64,000 bases of DNA from Bradyrhizobium diazoefficiens (GTDB lineage Bacteria > Pseudomonadota > Alphaproteobacteria > Rhizobiales > Xanthobacteraceae): assembly GCF_016616425.1 (NCBI RefSeq), contig NZ_CP067101.1, positions 1,364,001 to 1,428,000 on the forward strand, in the 5' to 3' direction. The notes under the pieces are model-generated. The model was not told the origin of the DNA. It worked only from the letters and a program-made list of their open reading frames with translations, and searched no databases. The position numbers were made by a program, and so were the translations under genes. Positions 16,147-23,330 of this stretch are shown here, piece by piece (the first letter of the stretch is position 1; the number at the start of each line of letters is the position of its first letter).

Positions 16147-16998
16147 CTACGGTTGCAACGCCACAAACCTGAAGGCCTCTCCATCCCGCCTGATATGCCC
16201 CGCCGAAAAATGGCCGCCGATCACCAGCGTCGGCGTGTCGGCGAAGCGGCCGAACAGGGCAGCCCTCGTCGCGGCAGACTGCGTCTGGTCGGAATCTGCG
16301 GTCGAGGACCAGTCGAGATGCGCCATCTGGCAGGGGTGATGGGCGACGTCGCCCGTGAGCAGGCCCTGTTCGCCGTCCGATCGGATGAGGATGCTCATAT
16401 GACCGGGACTGTGGCCCGGGGTCGGAATCATGCTGATCTCCTCGCAGAGACGGTGGTCGCCCGAGATCAGATCGGCCCTACCGGCATCGACGATCGGCTT
16501 GACGGAATCGCCAAACACGGCCTGCTTGTCCGGCTCGGTCGAATGGTCGCGCCAGTGCTCGTATTCGGTCCTGCCGAAGACGTAGCGCGCCTTGGGAAAG
16601 GTCGGCACCCATTGGCCGTCGACCAGCTTGGTATTCCAGCCGACATGATCGACATGAAGATGCGTGCAAAGCACCGTGTCGATGCTGTCGGGCGGAAAGC
16701 CCGCCGCCGTCATCGTCGCCAGGAACGGCGTCGTGCGGTTGTTCCAGGTCGGAACAGTGCGGCCCTGCTTGTCGTTGCCAAGGCCGGTGTCGACCACGAT
16801 GCGCTGCGATGGCGTCTCCACCACAAGCGAGTGGATCGACATTTTCAGCCGACCCTCTTCAGTGGCGAAATGCGGCATCAGCCAGGGCAATTTCTGGATC
16901 TCTGCGTTGCTCGCGAGCGGCAGGATGAAGCGGGTCGATCCGACCGTCTCCAATTCCACAACCTTGGTGATTTTGACTTTGCCGACCTTCCACTGCAT
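16147..16998 (-). CDS. MBL-fold metallo-hydrolase (second paralogue)
   Basis: A 283-residue metallo-beta-lactamase-fold protein. Zinc ligands are visible in THLHVDHVGWNT, PTPGHSPGHMSI, TGDVAHHPCQ and VIGGHFSAGHI. It shares the WVPTFPKARYVFGR segment and overall layout with the MBL gene at 13483. Start chosen at ATG 16998 with GGAAGG eight bases upstream; a GTG at 17013 would place that site inside the gene. Probably cytoplasmic hydrolase of a lactone or ester; substrate unknown. The intergenic stretch to the FAH gene is 124 bp. Confidence 0.87.
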   Translation of the reverse strand: MQWKVGKVKITKVVELETVGSTRFILPLASNAEIQKLPWLMPHFATEEGRLKMSIHSLVVETPSQRIVVDTGLGNDKQGRTVPTWNNRTTPFLATMTAAGFPPDSIDTVLCTHLHVDHVGWNTKLVDGQWVPTFPKARYVFGRTEYEHWRDHSTEPDKQAVFGDSVKPIVDAGRADLISGDHRLCEEISMIPTPGHSPGHMSILIRSDGEQGLLTGDVAHHPCQMAHLDWSSTADSDQTQSAATRAALFGRFADTPTLVIGGHFSAGHIRRDGEAFRFVALQP

Positions 16999-17112
16999 CC
17001 GGCGCCTTCCCACGTTGTTGCCTTGATTCCGAAAGATGCGCCGTTTCCGCTATGATGCGCAATGGATCATCTGACGCGATGCGGCGTTATCGCCGGAACC
17101 GGAGGAGGAGCC

Positions 17113-17589
17113 ATGCCAGAGCTTGCGATTTCCGCGGAGAAGGTCGCCTTCATCATCGAGAAGGCGCGTGAATTCGACGTCAAGGAGGGCGATTCCGATC
17201 CGGATTCCGGCTCGAACCCGAGCGATGACGATGCGGTCGACGTCCTCGAGGACGACGGCTCCGACCCCGTCGTCAACGAGCTTGGAAGCTTCCTGATCGC
17301 CTTGAACGAGGACGAGCAGGTTGATCTCGTCGCGTTGACCTGGCTCGGTCGAGGCGACGGCACGATCGACGATTGGGACGATCTGCGCGCGCGCGCGGTG
17401 GAGGCGCGCGCCGAATATCGCAGTCCGCGCCGCGAAACGGTGCACTATCTGCTCGGCGATCCGATGCTGGGCGACCTGCTCGCGACCGGTCTCGACGAAT
17501 TCGGCATCGATTGGACCGACGAGCGCCTCACCGCCGATTCCTCAGACCTGAGCGAGCGGGACGAAGACGAAGCAACGAAGCAGCGCTGA
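17113..17589 (+). CDS. DUF3775 family acidic protein
   Basis: A 158-residue strongly acidic protein. The first part (LAISAEKVAFIIEKAREFDV) and VDLVALTWLGRGDGTIDDW, REETVHYLLGDP-like and LLATGLDEFGI segments match the DUF3775 pattern of alphaproteobacterial proteins. Acidic Asp/Ser/Glu-rich linkers occupy residues 26-55 and the C-terminus. Function unknown. Start at 17113 is supported by a GGAGGAGGAG ribosome site; an upstream ATG at 17062 is not. It is divergent from the MBL gene at 16998. Confidence 0.8.
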   Translation: MPELAISAEKVAFIIEKAREFDVKEGDSDPDSGSNPSDDDAVDVLEDDGSDPVVNELGSFLIALNEDEQVDLVALTWLGRGDGTIDDWDDLRARAVEARAEYRSPRRETVHYLLGDPMLGDLLATGLDEFGIDWTDERLTADSSDLSERDEDEATKQR

Positions 17590-17602
17590 ACACTATTCGA
17601 GG

Positions 17603-17627
17603 CCTCTCCCCGTAAGACGGGGAGAGG
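17603..17627. terminator. Hairpin between convergent genes
   Basis: Perfect 11-bp stem CCTCTCCCCGT / ACGGGGAGAGG with an AAG loop, placed between the ends of the DUF3775 gene and the minus-strand SDR gene. Probably serves both directions; no T tract. Same family as the CTCTCCC repeats. Confidence 0.55.
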
Positions 17628-17638
17628 AAGAGGACCCG

Positions 17639-18421
17639 TCAAAGCGTCCCAGGGAAAGCGCCGCCATCGAGCAGAAGGTTCTGCCCGGTGATGAAGCCGG
17701 CCTTGGCGCCGCACAGGAAAGCGCAGGCATAGCCGAACTCGTCGGGTTGGCCGAAGCGGCCGGCGGGATTGAGCTTGGCGCGCTCGGTCAGGATCTGCTC
17801 CGCCGAGACGCCCCGCTTGTCGGCCTCGGCCTTTGCAGTGCCGGTGAGACGATCGGTCTCGAACGGGCCCGGCAGCAGGCCATTGATGGTGACGTTGTTG
17901 ATCACGGTCTTGCGCGACAGGCCGGCGATGAAGCCGGTGAGGCCGGCGCGCGCGCCGTTGGACAGGCCGAGGATGTCGATCGGCGCCTTCACCGCGGCCG
18001 AGGTGATGTTGACGATGCGGCCGAACTTGCGTGCCATCATGCCATCCACGGTCGCCTTGATCAGCTCGATCGGGGTGAGCATGTTGGCGTCGATCGCCTT
18101 GATCCAGTCGTCGCGGGTCCAGTTGCGGAAATCGCCGGGCGGCGGGCCGCCGGCATTGTTGATCAGGATGTCGGGCTCCGGGCAGGCCTTCAGCACGGCT
18201 TCGCGGCCGGCCGGCGTCGTGATATCGCCGACGATCTCGGTGACCGTCACGTCGGGATAGGCCTTGCGGATGTCGTCCGCCGTCTTCTTCAGCGCCTCGG
18301 CGCCGCGCGCGGTCAGTGTGACGTTAACGCCGGCGTCCGCCAGCGAGATGGCGCAGGCACGACCGAGGCCCTTGCTGGATGCGCAGACGATGGCGCGGCG
18401 ACCTTTGATCCCAAGATCCAC
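17639..18421 (-). CDS. SDR-family protein (BKR-like) with altered active site
   Basis: A 260-residue short-chain dehydrogenase. CASSKGLGRACA (13-24) is the cofactor motif, ILINNAGGPPPG holds the NNAG motif, and ITSAAVKAP has the active-site Ser at 141. The position of Y-x-x-x-K reads S154-N-G-A-R158, so both catalytic Tyr and Lys are replaced. This matches the atypical beta-ketoacyl-reductase-like SDR group in which the site is only partly kept. It may be a reductase with another mechanism or a binding protein. C-terminal GQNLLLDGGAFPG is typical SDR. Expected in the cytoplasm, homotetrameric as in the family. Confidence 0.85.
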   Translation of the reverse strand: MDLGIKGRRAIVCASSKGLGRACAISLADAGVNVTLTARGAEALKKTADDIRKAYPDVTVTEIVGDITTPAGREAVLKACPEPDILINNAGGPPPGDFRNWTRDDWIKAIDANMLTPIELIKATVDGMMARKFGRIVNITSAAVKAPIDILGLSNGARAGLTGFIAGLSRKTVINNVTINGLLPGPFETDRLTGTAKAEADKRGVSAEQILTERAKLNPAGRFGQPDEFGYACAFLCGAKAGFITGQNLLLDGGAFPGTL

Positions 18422-18654
18422 TGTTTCACTCCCGTAAATGTCAGGCAGGTTTTGGACGGCCGCACTCTAGCCAACTGTGGCGCCGCTGGTAAGGGACGGA
18501 TTCGCACCAAAATGCATGGCGCGTCCGCGCGGCCATGCAAATGCACGGGCATGATCCGGACCCGAGGGGCGCGTTGGCGACGAGTGTGTGGCGGCCTTCC
18601 CGCGCGACAAACGCGGAACGGGTTTGCGCGTCCCGAATCGACAAAAGCGCGATC

Positions 18655-19176
18655 TTATTGCGCTTCGGATCGCCGTTCCTGCTTGAGACGGTCGACCGCG
18701 GAGGCTGCCTCGGGCGGCAGCGACTTGAAGCCCATCTGGCCGACCATCGAGAACAACGGCCGCAGATGCGAGCCGGCGAGGAACGGCGGCTGGCGGTTGG
18801 CCGGCACGATCTGGTCGAACACCAGCACCAGCGTGGTGGCGACGAGCCCGACCCTGACGGCGCCGAGCGCAGCGCCGCCGAGCCGGTCGCCGAGGCCGGC
18901 CTCGCCGATGGCGTCGTTCAGCGCGATGCGGCCGATATGCCCGAACAGCATGCCGACCGTCACGAAGATGCCGAACAACCAGATCCAGTTCTGCAGCAGC
19001 GGTGAATTCGGGTTGCCGGCGATTTGCGGCGCAATCAGCGGCATCAGTGCGACCGCAATCGGCGCGGCGAGAAGATAGGCGAGGATGGTCATGGCGCTGC
19101 GCAGCAGGCCGGTCCTGAAGCCGAAGCCGATCGCGATCGCGAGCGCGGCATAGACGGCGAGATCGAAACTGTTCAT
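18655..19176 (-). CDS. CvpA-family membrane protein
   Basis: A 173-residue inner-membrane protein with four hydrophobic helices (DLAVYAALAIAIGFGFRTG, AMTILAYLLAAPIAVALMP, WIWLFGIFVTVGMLFGHIG, GAALGAVRVGLVATTLVLVF) in the order usual for CvpA/colicin-V-production-family proteins. The family helps in envelope homeostasis or purine-linked functions in some bacteria; here no partner is seen. Start at ATG 19176; the upstream TTG at 19182 is also possible. The C-terminal 30 residues are charged and cytosolic. Confidence 0.78.
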   Translation of the reverse strand: MNSFDLAVYAALAIAIGFGFRTGLLRSAMTILAYLLAAPIAVALMPLIAPQIAGNPNSPLLQNWIWLFGIFVTVGMLFGHIGRIALNDAIGEAGLGDRLGGAALGAVRVGLVATTLVLVFDQIVPANRQPPFLAGSHLRPLFSMVGQMGFKSLPPEAASAVDRLKQERRSEAQ

Positions 19177-19282
19177 CAGCAAAACCCTGCCTCGATGGAA
19201 CGAATGAACGCCGGACCGATCATTCCGGTTTCAGATCGATAAAATCGTCTGTATTGATGGCTCCAAAAGTCCAGGGGTGCAG

Positions 19283-19413
19283 ATGTCAGACCTATTCGAC
19301 GTCAGTAAAGAAACCATCCTCGTGACCGGCGCGATCTTCTTGCTGCGTCGAATGCGTCGCGATACATGACGGGGAGCGTGGTGACGGTGGATGGTGGGTT
19401 CTTGTTGAGTTGA
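19283..19413 (+). pseudogene. Relic of an SDR gene with a large internal deletion
   Basis: A normal start is present (MSDLFDVSKETILVTGA, ribosome site AGGGG) and encodes the first 17 residues of an SDR up to the cofactor motif. After the junction near 19333 the DNA encodes, in another frame, DLLAASNASRYMTGSVVTV followed by DGGFLLS and a stop, a standard SDR C-terminus. About 220 middle codons are missing and the frames do not match, so no functional enzyme is made. Confidence 0.8.
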
Positions 19414-19885
19414 GCTCCACTTCGCCCCTCCCCGCTTGCGGCAGAGCTATCGCATGTGACAACGAGATGCTGCCGAACGAGCTCGGCCTGCATGGTTCGA
19501 GACGCCCGCTTTGGCGGGCTCCTCACCATGAGGGTTTAATATCTAGCCGCAAAACACGACCTCATCCTGAGGGCCCGCCGTAGGCGGGCGTCTCGAAGGA
19601 TGGCCGCAGGCAATCTTCCAGACACCGTTTTCTTCATATGCGATAGACCTGCCGCTTGCGGGGAGAGGTCGAAATTTGCCAGCGCCAATTCCGGGGAGGG
19701 GAATCTCCGCGAGTCGAGGTGATTGGCATACGAACCGTGTTTCCATCCACATCGTCATTGCTCCGGGGCGCGCATAGCGCGAGCCCGGAATCTATTGATC
19801 CGCATTACGTGCTGCGAAATGGATTCTCAGGTGCGCAATTGCGCACCATAGTTCGATGCTGCGACTCGCCCCGGAATGACGATCC
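19414..19885. repeat. Mosaic of intergenic repeats, no gene
   Basis: The stretch holds fragments of three repeat types found elsewhere in the window: CATCCTGAGG ... CTCGAAGGATGG (about 19561-19603), CGCTTGCGGGGAGAGG (about 19655-19670) and GTCATTGCTCCGGGGC ... GCCCCGGAATGACG (about 19754-19884). The last forms a long stem around GTGCGCAATTGCGCAC. It appears to be a landing zone between the SDR relic and the ALDH gene. Confidence 0.65.
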
Positions 19886-21319
19886 CTACGACATGAACCG
19901 CATCAGCTTCTCCAGCCGCGCGATCTTGCCGCCATAGGGCGGGTAGAGATCGGCGAGGCGGTTGAACCTGGAGCGAAAGAACACCGGTTTCAGCTTGCTG
20001 AACGTGCGAAAGCCCCATTCGCCGTGATAGGCGCCGGTGCCGGATGCGCCGACGCCGCCCATCGGCTGGTTGATTTGCGTGAAATGAAACAGGCAGTCGT
20101 TGACGGTGACGCCGCCGGAGATCGTGCGCGCCAGCACCTCGTCTCGCGCGGTTATGTCCTTGCCGAACCAGTACAGCGCAAGCGGCCGGTCGCGACGGTT
20201 GACGAAGGCGATGGCCTCGGCTGGATCGCGAGTGCCGAGCAGCGGCAGCACCGGCCCGAAGATCTCCACCTGCATTGCCGCCATCGCTTCGGTCGCACCG
20301 ACGATCAGTGTCGGCGGGAATTTGCGGCGCGCCTTCCAGTTCGGATCGTCCGCCTTCGCCGGCTGCAGGATCTTTGCGCCGCGCTGCGCCGCATCCGCGA
20401 CGAGGCCTTCGAGCCGCGCATAATGCCGGTCCGAGATGATCGACGTGTAGTCCTTGTTGGCGGGATCGGTGCCGAACATGCGCCGCATCTGGGCGCGCAC
20501 TTTTTCGGCGAAGGCCTGCAACGCGTGCTCCGGCACCAGCACGTAGTCCGGCGCGATGCAGGTCTGTCCGGCATTGAGCAGCTTGCCGTAGGCGATGCGC
20601 TCGGCTGCCTCTTCGAGATCGGCCGAGGCGTCGATGATCGCGGGGGACTTGCCGCCGAGCTCGAGCGTGACAGGCGTCAGGTTACGCCCCGCGGCCTCCG
20701 CGACCAGCCGCCCGACCCTGGTCGAGCCGGTGAACACGAGGTGATCGAACGGCAGGTTCGCAAAGGCTTTTGCGACCTCGTCCTCGACGCCGGTCACGAG
20801 GAGCTCCGTGGCATCGAAGCTCGCGGCGACCCTCTCCTTCAGCAGGCCTGCGAAGTGCGGCGTGAGCTCGCTCGGCTTGATGAGGACGCGATTGCCGGCG
20901 GCGAGCGCCCCGATCGCGGGCGCGAGCGTGAGCTGGAGCGGATAATTCCAGGGCGCGATGATGCCGACGACGCCGAGCGGCTGCGGCATCAGCCGGTTGT
21001 GCGCGGGCAGGAACTGAAGTGCGGTGGCGACCCGCTGCGGCGCCATCCAGCTCTTCAGATGCTTTGTGGCATGCCGGAGCTCGGAGAACAGCAGCATCGT
21101 CTCGGCGATGGTGGTCTCGACCGCCGAGCGGTGGCCGAAATCGGCCGAGATCGCCTGCCGGAAGCGCTCCTCGTTGTAGGCGACGAGGCTGCGCAGCCGC
21201 GCCAGCCGGTCCAGCCGCTCGGCAAGGCCGGCCGCCGCCTCGTCCCGCGACCGCGCGACCATGGCGTGGAAGGCCTCCTCCAGCGCCCGCGGCGGGGCGC
21301 TCGCCAGGGATTCGTCCAC
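19886..21319 (-). CDS. Coniferyl-aldehyde-dehydrogenase-type aldehyde dehydrogenase
   Basis: A 477-residue ALDH. The catalytic Cys lies in LNAGQTCIAPDYVLVP, the general-base Glu in TLELGGKSPAI, and the NAD motif includes FTGSTRVGRLVAEAA. Absence of the long N-terminal extension, IAPWNYPLQL and a hydrophobic C-terminal tail (YPPYGGKIARLEKLMRF) place it with coniferyl aldehyde and fatty-aldehyde dehydrogenases of class 3. It would oxidise an aromatic or long-chain aldehyde to the acid with NAD. A role in lignin-derived aldehyde use would match the 41-59 kb region, but this is inference. Confidence 0.88.
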   Translation of the reverse strand: MDESLASAPPRALEEAFHAMVARSRDEAAAGLAERLDRLARLRSLVAYNEERFRQAISADFGHRSAVETTIAETMLLFSELRHATKHLKSWMAPQRVATALQFLPAHNRLMPQPLGVVGIIAPWNYPLQLTLAPAIGALAAGNRVLIKPSELTPHFAGLLKERVAASFDATELLVTGVEDEVAKAFANLPFDHLVFTGSTRVGRLVAEAAGRNLTPVTLELGGKSPAIIDASADLEEAAERIAYGKLLNAGQTCIAPDYVLVPEHALQAFAEKVRAQMRRMFGTDPANKDYTSIISDRHYARLEGLVADAAQRGAKILQPAKADDPNWKARRKFPPTLIVGATEAMAAMQVEIFGPVLPLLGTRDPAEAIAFVNRRDRPLALYWFGKDITARDEVLARTISGGVTVNDCLFHFTQINQPMGGVGASGTGAYHGEWGFRTFSKLKPVFFRSRFNRLADLYPPYGGKIARLEKLMRFMS

Positions 21320-21630
21320 GGGCGTTCCTCCTCAAGGGCGCGTTTCAGCCCTAATCTTGTTGCCGCACGCTGGCCCTTTGTGGAACTTCTGGCAAGAGCA
21401 CGGGGAACGCAGGGGAAATCGGTCCATCCGGCTGTCATAAAGTCGAAAAAAACGTTCCCGCAGCCCTTTCCAAAGGCAGCCCGCCTTGATACATACGCCC
21501 CGCACCCGACGGGCTTTGCCCCGGGTTGCCTTCCAAGGAAGCCTTTGGGACGGACGAGCCAAGCCACGCGAACAGCGCCGGCCTCAACCGACCGTCCCCG
21601 GGATTTAACTGAAGGCGCGCAATTGTTTAA
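21320..21630. other. Spacer upstream of tRNA-fMet, no gene seen
   Basis: About 310 bp between the ALDH start and the tRNA. No plausible coding frame with a ribosome site was seen. It must contain the ALDH promoter on the minus strand and the tRNA promoter on the plus strand, but no clear -35/-10 pair could be picked. Confidence 0.5.
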
Positions 21631-21707
<77 letters not shown>

Positions 21708-21734
21708 AATTCGGATTTCACCGGATCCGATACG

Positions 21735-21765
21735 AAAATGGCCCGCGTAAAGCGGGCCATTTTTG
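21735..21765 (+). terminator. Terminator of tRNA-fMet
   Basis: Stem AAAATGGCCCGC / GCGGGCCATTTTT with a short GTAAA loop and a T-rich tail, 28 bp downstream of the tRNA 3' end. Confidence 0.85.
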
Positions 21766-22096
21766 TTTTGGGTTAGTCGTTGAGATGTTTTGTGCCGCTC
21801 GCGGACAGCGGCGTTGCGCGCAGGCAAGCAGGCGCATCTGTGCGAACTGCCGAACAAATCGGCCTGGCGAGCGGTGATCCCTTGTCCGCTACGAGTGGAG
21901 CGCTCACTGACACTGCAATTGTTGTCAGCGCAATTTGTGAGTCTTTGCGTGGGTTTGGCCGCTCCAATAGTTGAGACCTCTCTCTCTTTCTTGCCTCAAT
22001 ATCCTGCGCGCAGAACGCAAACGCGTAAATCAGAAATCTTGCGCATCAATGTCGTTGTAGTGGCGCTTTAAGGGAGTTAGCCCTCAGGAGATTTTC
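21766..22096. other. Gene-poor spacer downstream of tRNA-fMet
   Basis: About 330 bp without a convincing gene and with lower GC than the surroundings. A small inverted repeat CTGACA (21907-21912) / TGTCAG (21923-21928) is visible. No integrase, and no second copy of the tRNA 3' end was noticed in the following few kilobases, so an island attachment site cannot be supported. Confidence 0.45.
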
Positions 22097-22237
22097 ATGC
22101 TGCTCAGCATTGGTCTGGCGCCGTCGTTGGCATTGGCATCGTCGGCTCTGCTCTTCGTGCTCGTAATGGCCCTTGGTGCATGCCTGGTAGCGTCGCACGG
22201 CGAAACGCCCACACTATTAATACTAGTTCCACCATAG
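22097..22237 (+). CDS. Possible small hydrophobic protein (46 residues)
   Basis: A short frame starts at ATG 22097 with AGGAG six bases upstream and codes for an almost wholly hydrophobic peptide (MLLSIGLAPSLALASSALLF, then VLVMALGACLVASHG). It could be a single-span membrane peptide or an unprocessed signal/lipobox-like sequence (LGAC). Coding status rests on the ribosome site and position before a second small secreted-protein gene. Not recognised; could be spurious. Confidence 0.4.
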   Translation: MLLSIGLAPSLALASSALLFVLVMALGACLVASHGETPTLLILVPP

Positions 22238-22291
22238 GTCGGTAAGGTCGGCATCTGCCGTTGCCATTGTTCAGCATGTAAGGAGAACAAC

Positions 22292-22525
22292 GTGAGGGGA
22301 CCGAAGGTTGTCGTTTCAGCCGTAGCAGCACTGCTTGCTGCTCCGGCCATTTTCACCGTTCCGGCGTCAGCCAAGGATGCCCTTCAAGCCACGCGGGACT
22401 GCATGGTCGCCCACGGCGCCGTTCGCAATCCCGATGGCTCGGTGCGTCTCAACATTCCCCGTAAGGCGGCTCTGGCCGTTCGTGACAAGTGTCGGAAGCA
22501 ATCCGGTTACAAGGGTACTGACTGA
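22292..22525 (+). CDS. Small exported protein of unknown function
   Basis: A 77-residue protein with a clear signal peptide (MRGPKVVVSAVAALLAAPAI, cleavage expected after VPASA). The mature part is about 48 residues, basic, with two cysteines (DCMVAHG and DKCRKQSG) that could form a disulfide. Start is GTG with AGGAG six bases upstream. No family is recognised. It likely acts in the periplasm. Confidence 0.65.
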   Translation: MRGPKVVVSAVAALLAAPAIFTVPASAKDALQATRDCMVAHGAVRNPDGSVRLNIPRKAALAVRDKCRKQSGYKGTD

Positions 22526-22574
22526 TCCGCTTGCGCGGGAGGGCACCTGTTTAAGGCATAGGCTCGACCGGAGG

Positions 22575-23075
22575 TTACGACTTGACCGGCTTATACGGAC
22601 AGACCATCGTCAGATAGAGCAGCGTCGGCTTGTCCGAGCCCTTCTTGTATTCCCACTTCAACCGGATCTCGTGCCGATGGGCATAGGCGTCGCTGGCCGC
22701 GTGGCTGATGATGTTGGTTTTCATCGGGATCGGCGGTTCGGAGTTGAAGCACTTCCGAACGCAGGCATCGAGCAGGTCGCACCGTGTCAGAGGAATGACG
22801 CCGGGTTCGTCCCTGGACAGGGGGACCGTGTTAGGTTGCGTACTGAGGTCGACGCGGGCCCGGCCCTTCTCCTTGTGCCAGTACTTCGCGCTGCCTTGCG
22901 GCCATTTCGACGGCGGGTTCAAGATCAGGTGGTACTGGCCGTACTCCAAGGTCGGTAGATCGATGTCGTCCGAGGCCTTGAGCTTGGCCACGCTCTTCTT
23001 CATGTTCGCCAGCGGATAGTAATTGCTGTTCATCAGGTCTTTAAATGGCTTACCCGTATAGACTATCATGCCCAT
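22575..23075 (-). CDS. Hypothetical protein, unknown family
   Basis: A 166-residue soluble, basic protein (MGMIVYTGKPFKDLMNSNYY, later YGQYHLILNPPSKWPQG and CDLLDACVRKCFNS, ending LTMVCPYKPVKS). No signal peptide or membrane segment. Start at 23075 is chosen for GAGGGG eight bases upstream; the frame is open to 23141. Codon use has fewer GC third positions than in neighbouring genes, suggesting recent acquisition. It is convergent with the small exported protein gene. No function is proposed. Confidence 0.6.
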   Translation of the reverse strand: MGMIVYTGKPFKDLMNSNYYPLANMKKSVAKLKASDDIDLPTLEYGQYHLILNPPSKWPQGSAKYWHKEKGRARVDLSTQPNTVPLSRDEPGVIPLTRCDLLDACVRKCFNSEPPIPMKTNIISHAASDAYAHRHEIRLKWEYKKGSDKPTLLYLTMVCPYKPVKS

Positions 23076-23330
23076 GTATTTTGCCCCTCGTGAGTGCTTG
23101 GCTTCCCCCGGAAGTATGCAGCTTAGCGACGGCTTGAACACGAGCTTGGCAGCCCGTCATTCGCAGCCTCTTTTTCGCGCAACCTTTGGAAAGCTACCAC
23201 CTGGGACTGTGAAGCGTCCAGATCAGCAACTGGTTCGGGGACGCTATGTCCAAGATGAATTGCATGCCCCGTTGCTAAGCAGGTTTCCTTAAGCGATCTT
23301 ATTGCCATCGCTTGCAGAGGGCGACCGAGG

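Noticed and set aside
17747..19078. Long plus-strand frame (443 codons)
   Set aside because: It lies antisense to the SDR and CvpA genes, runs across their intergenic region and shows no recognisable domain; a GC-rich codon shadow.
19414..19885. CRISPR array
   Set aside because: The repeats are single mosaic palindromes with no regular spacing and no cas genes.
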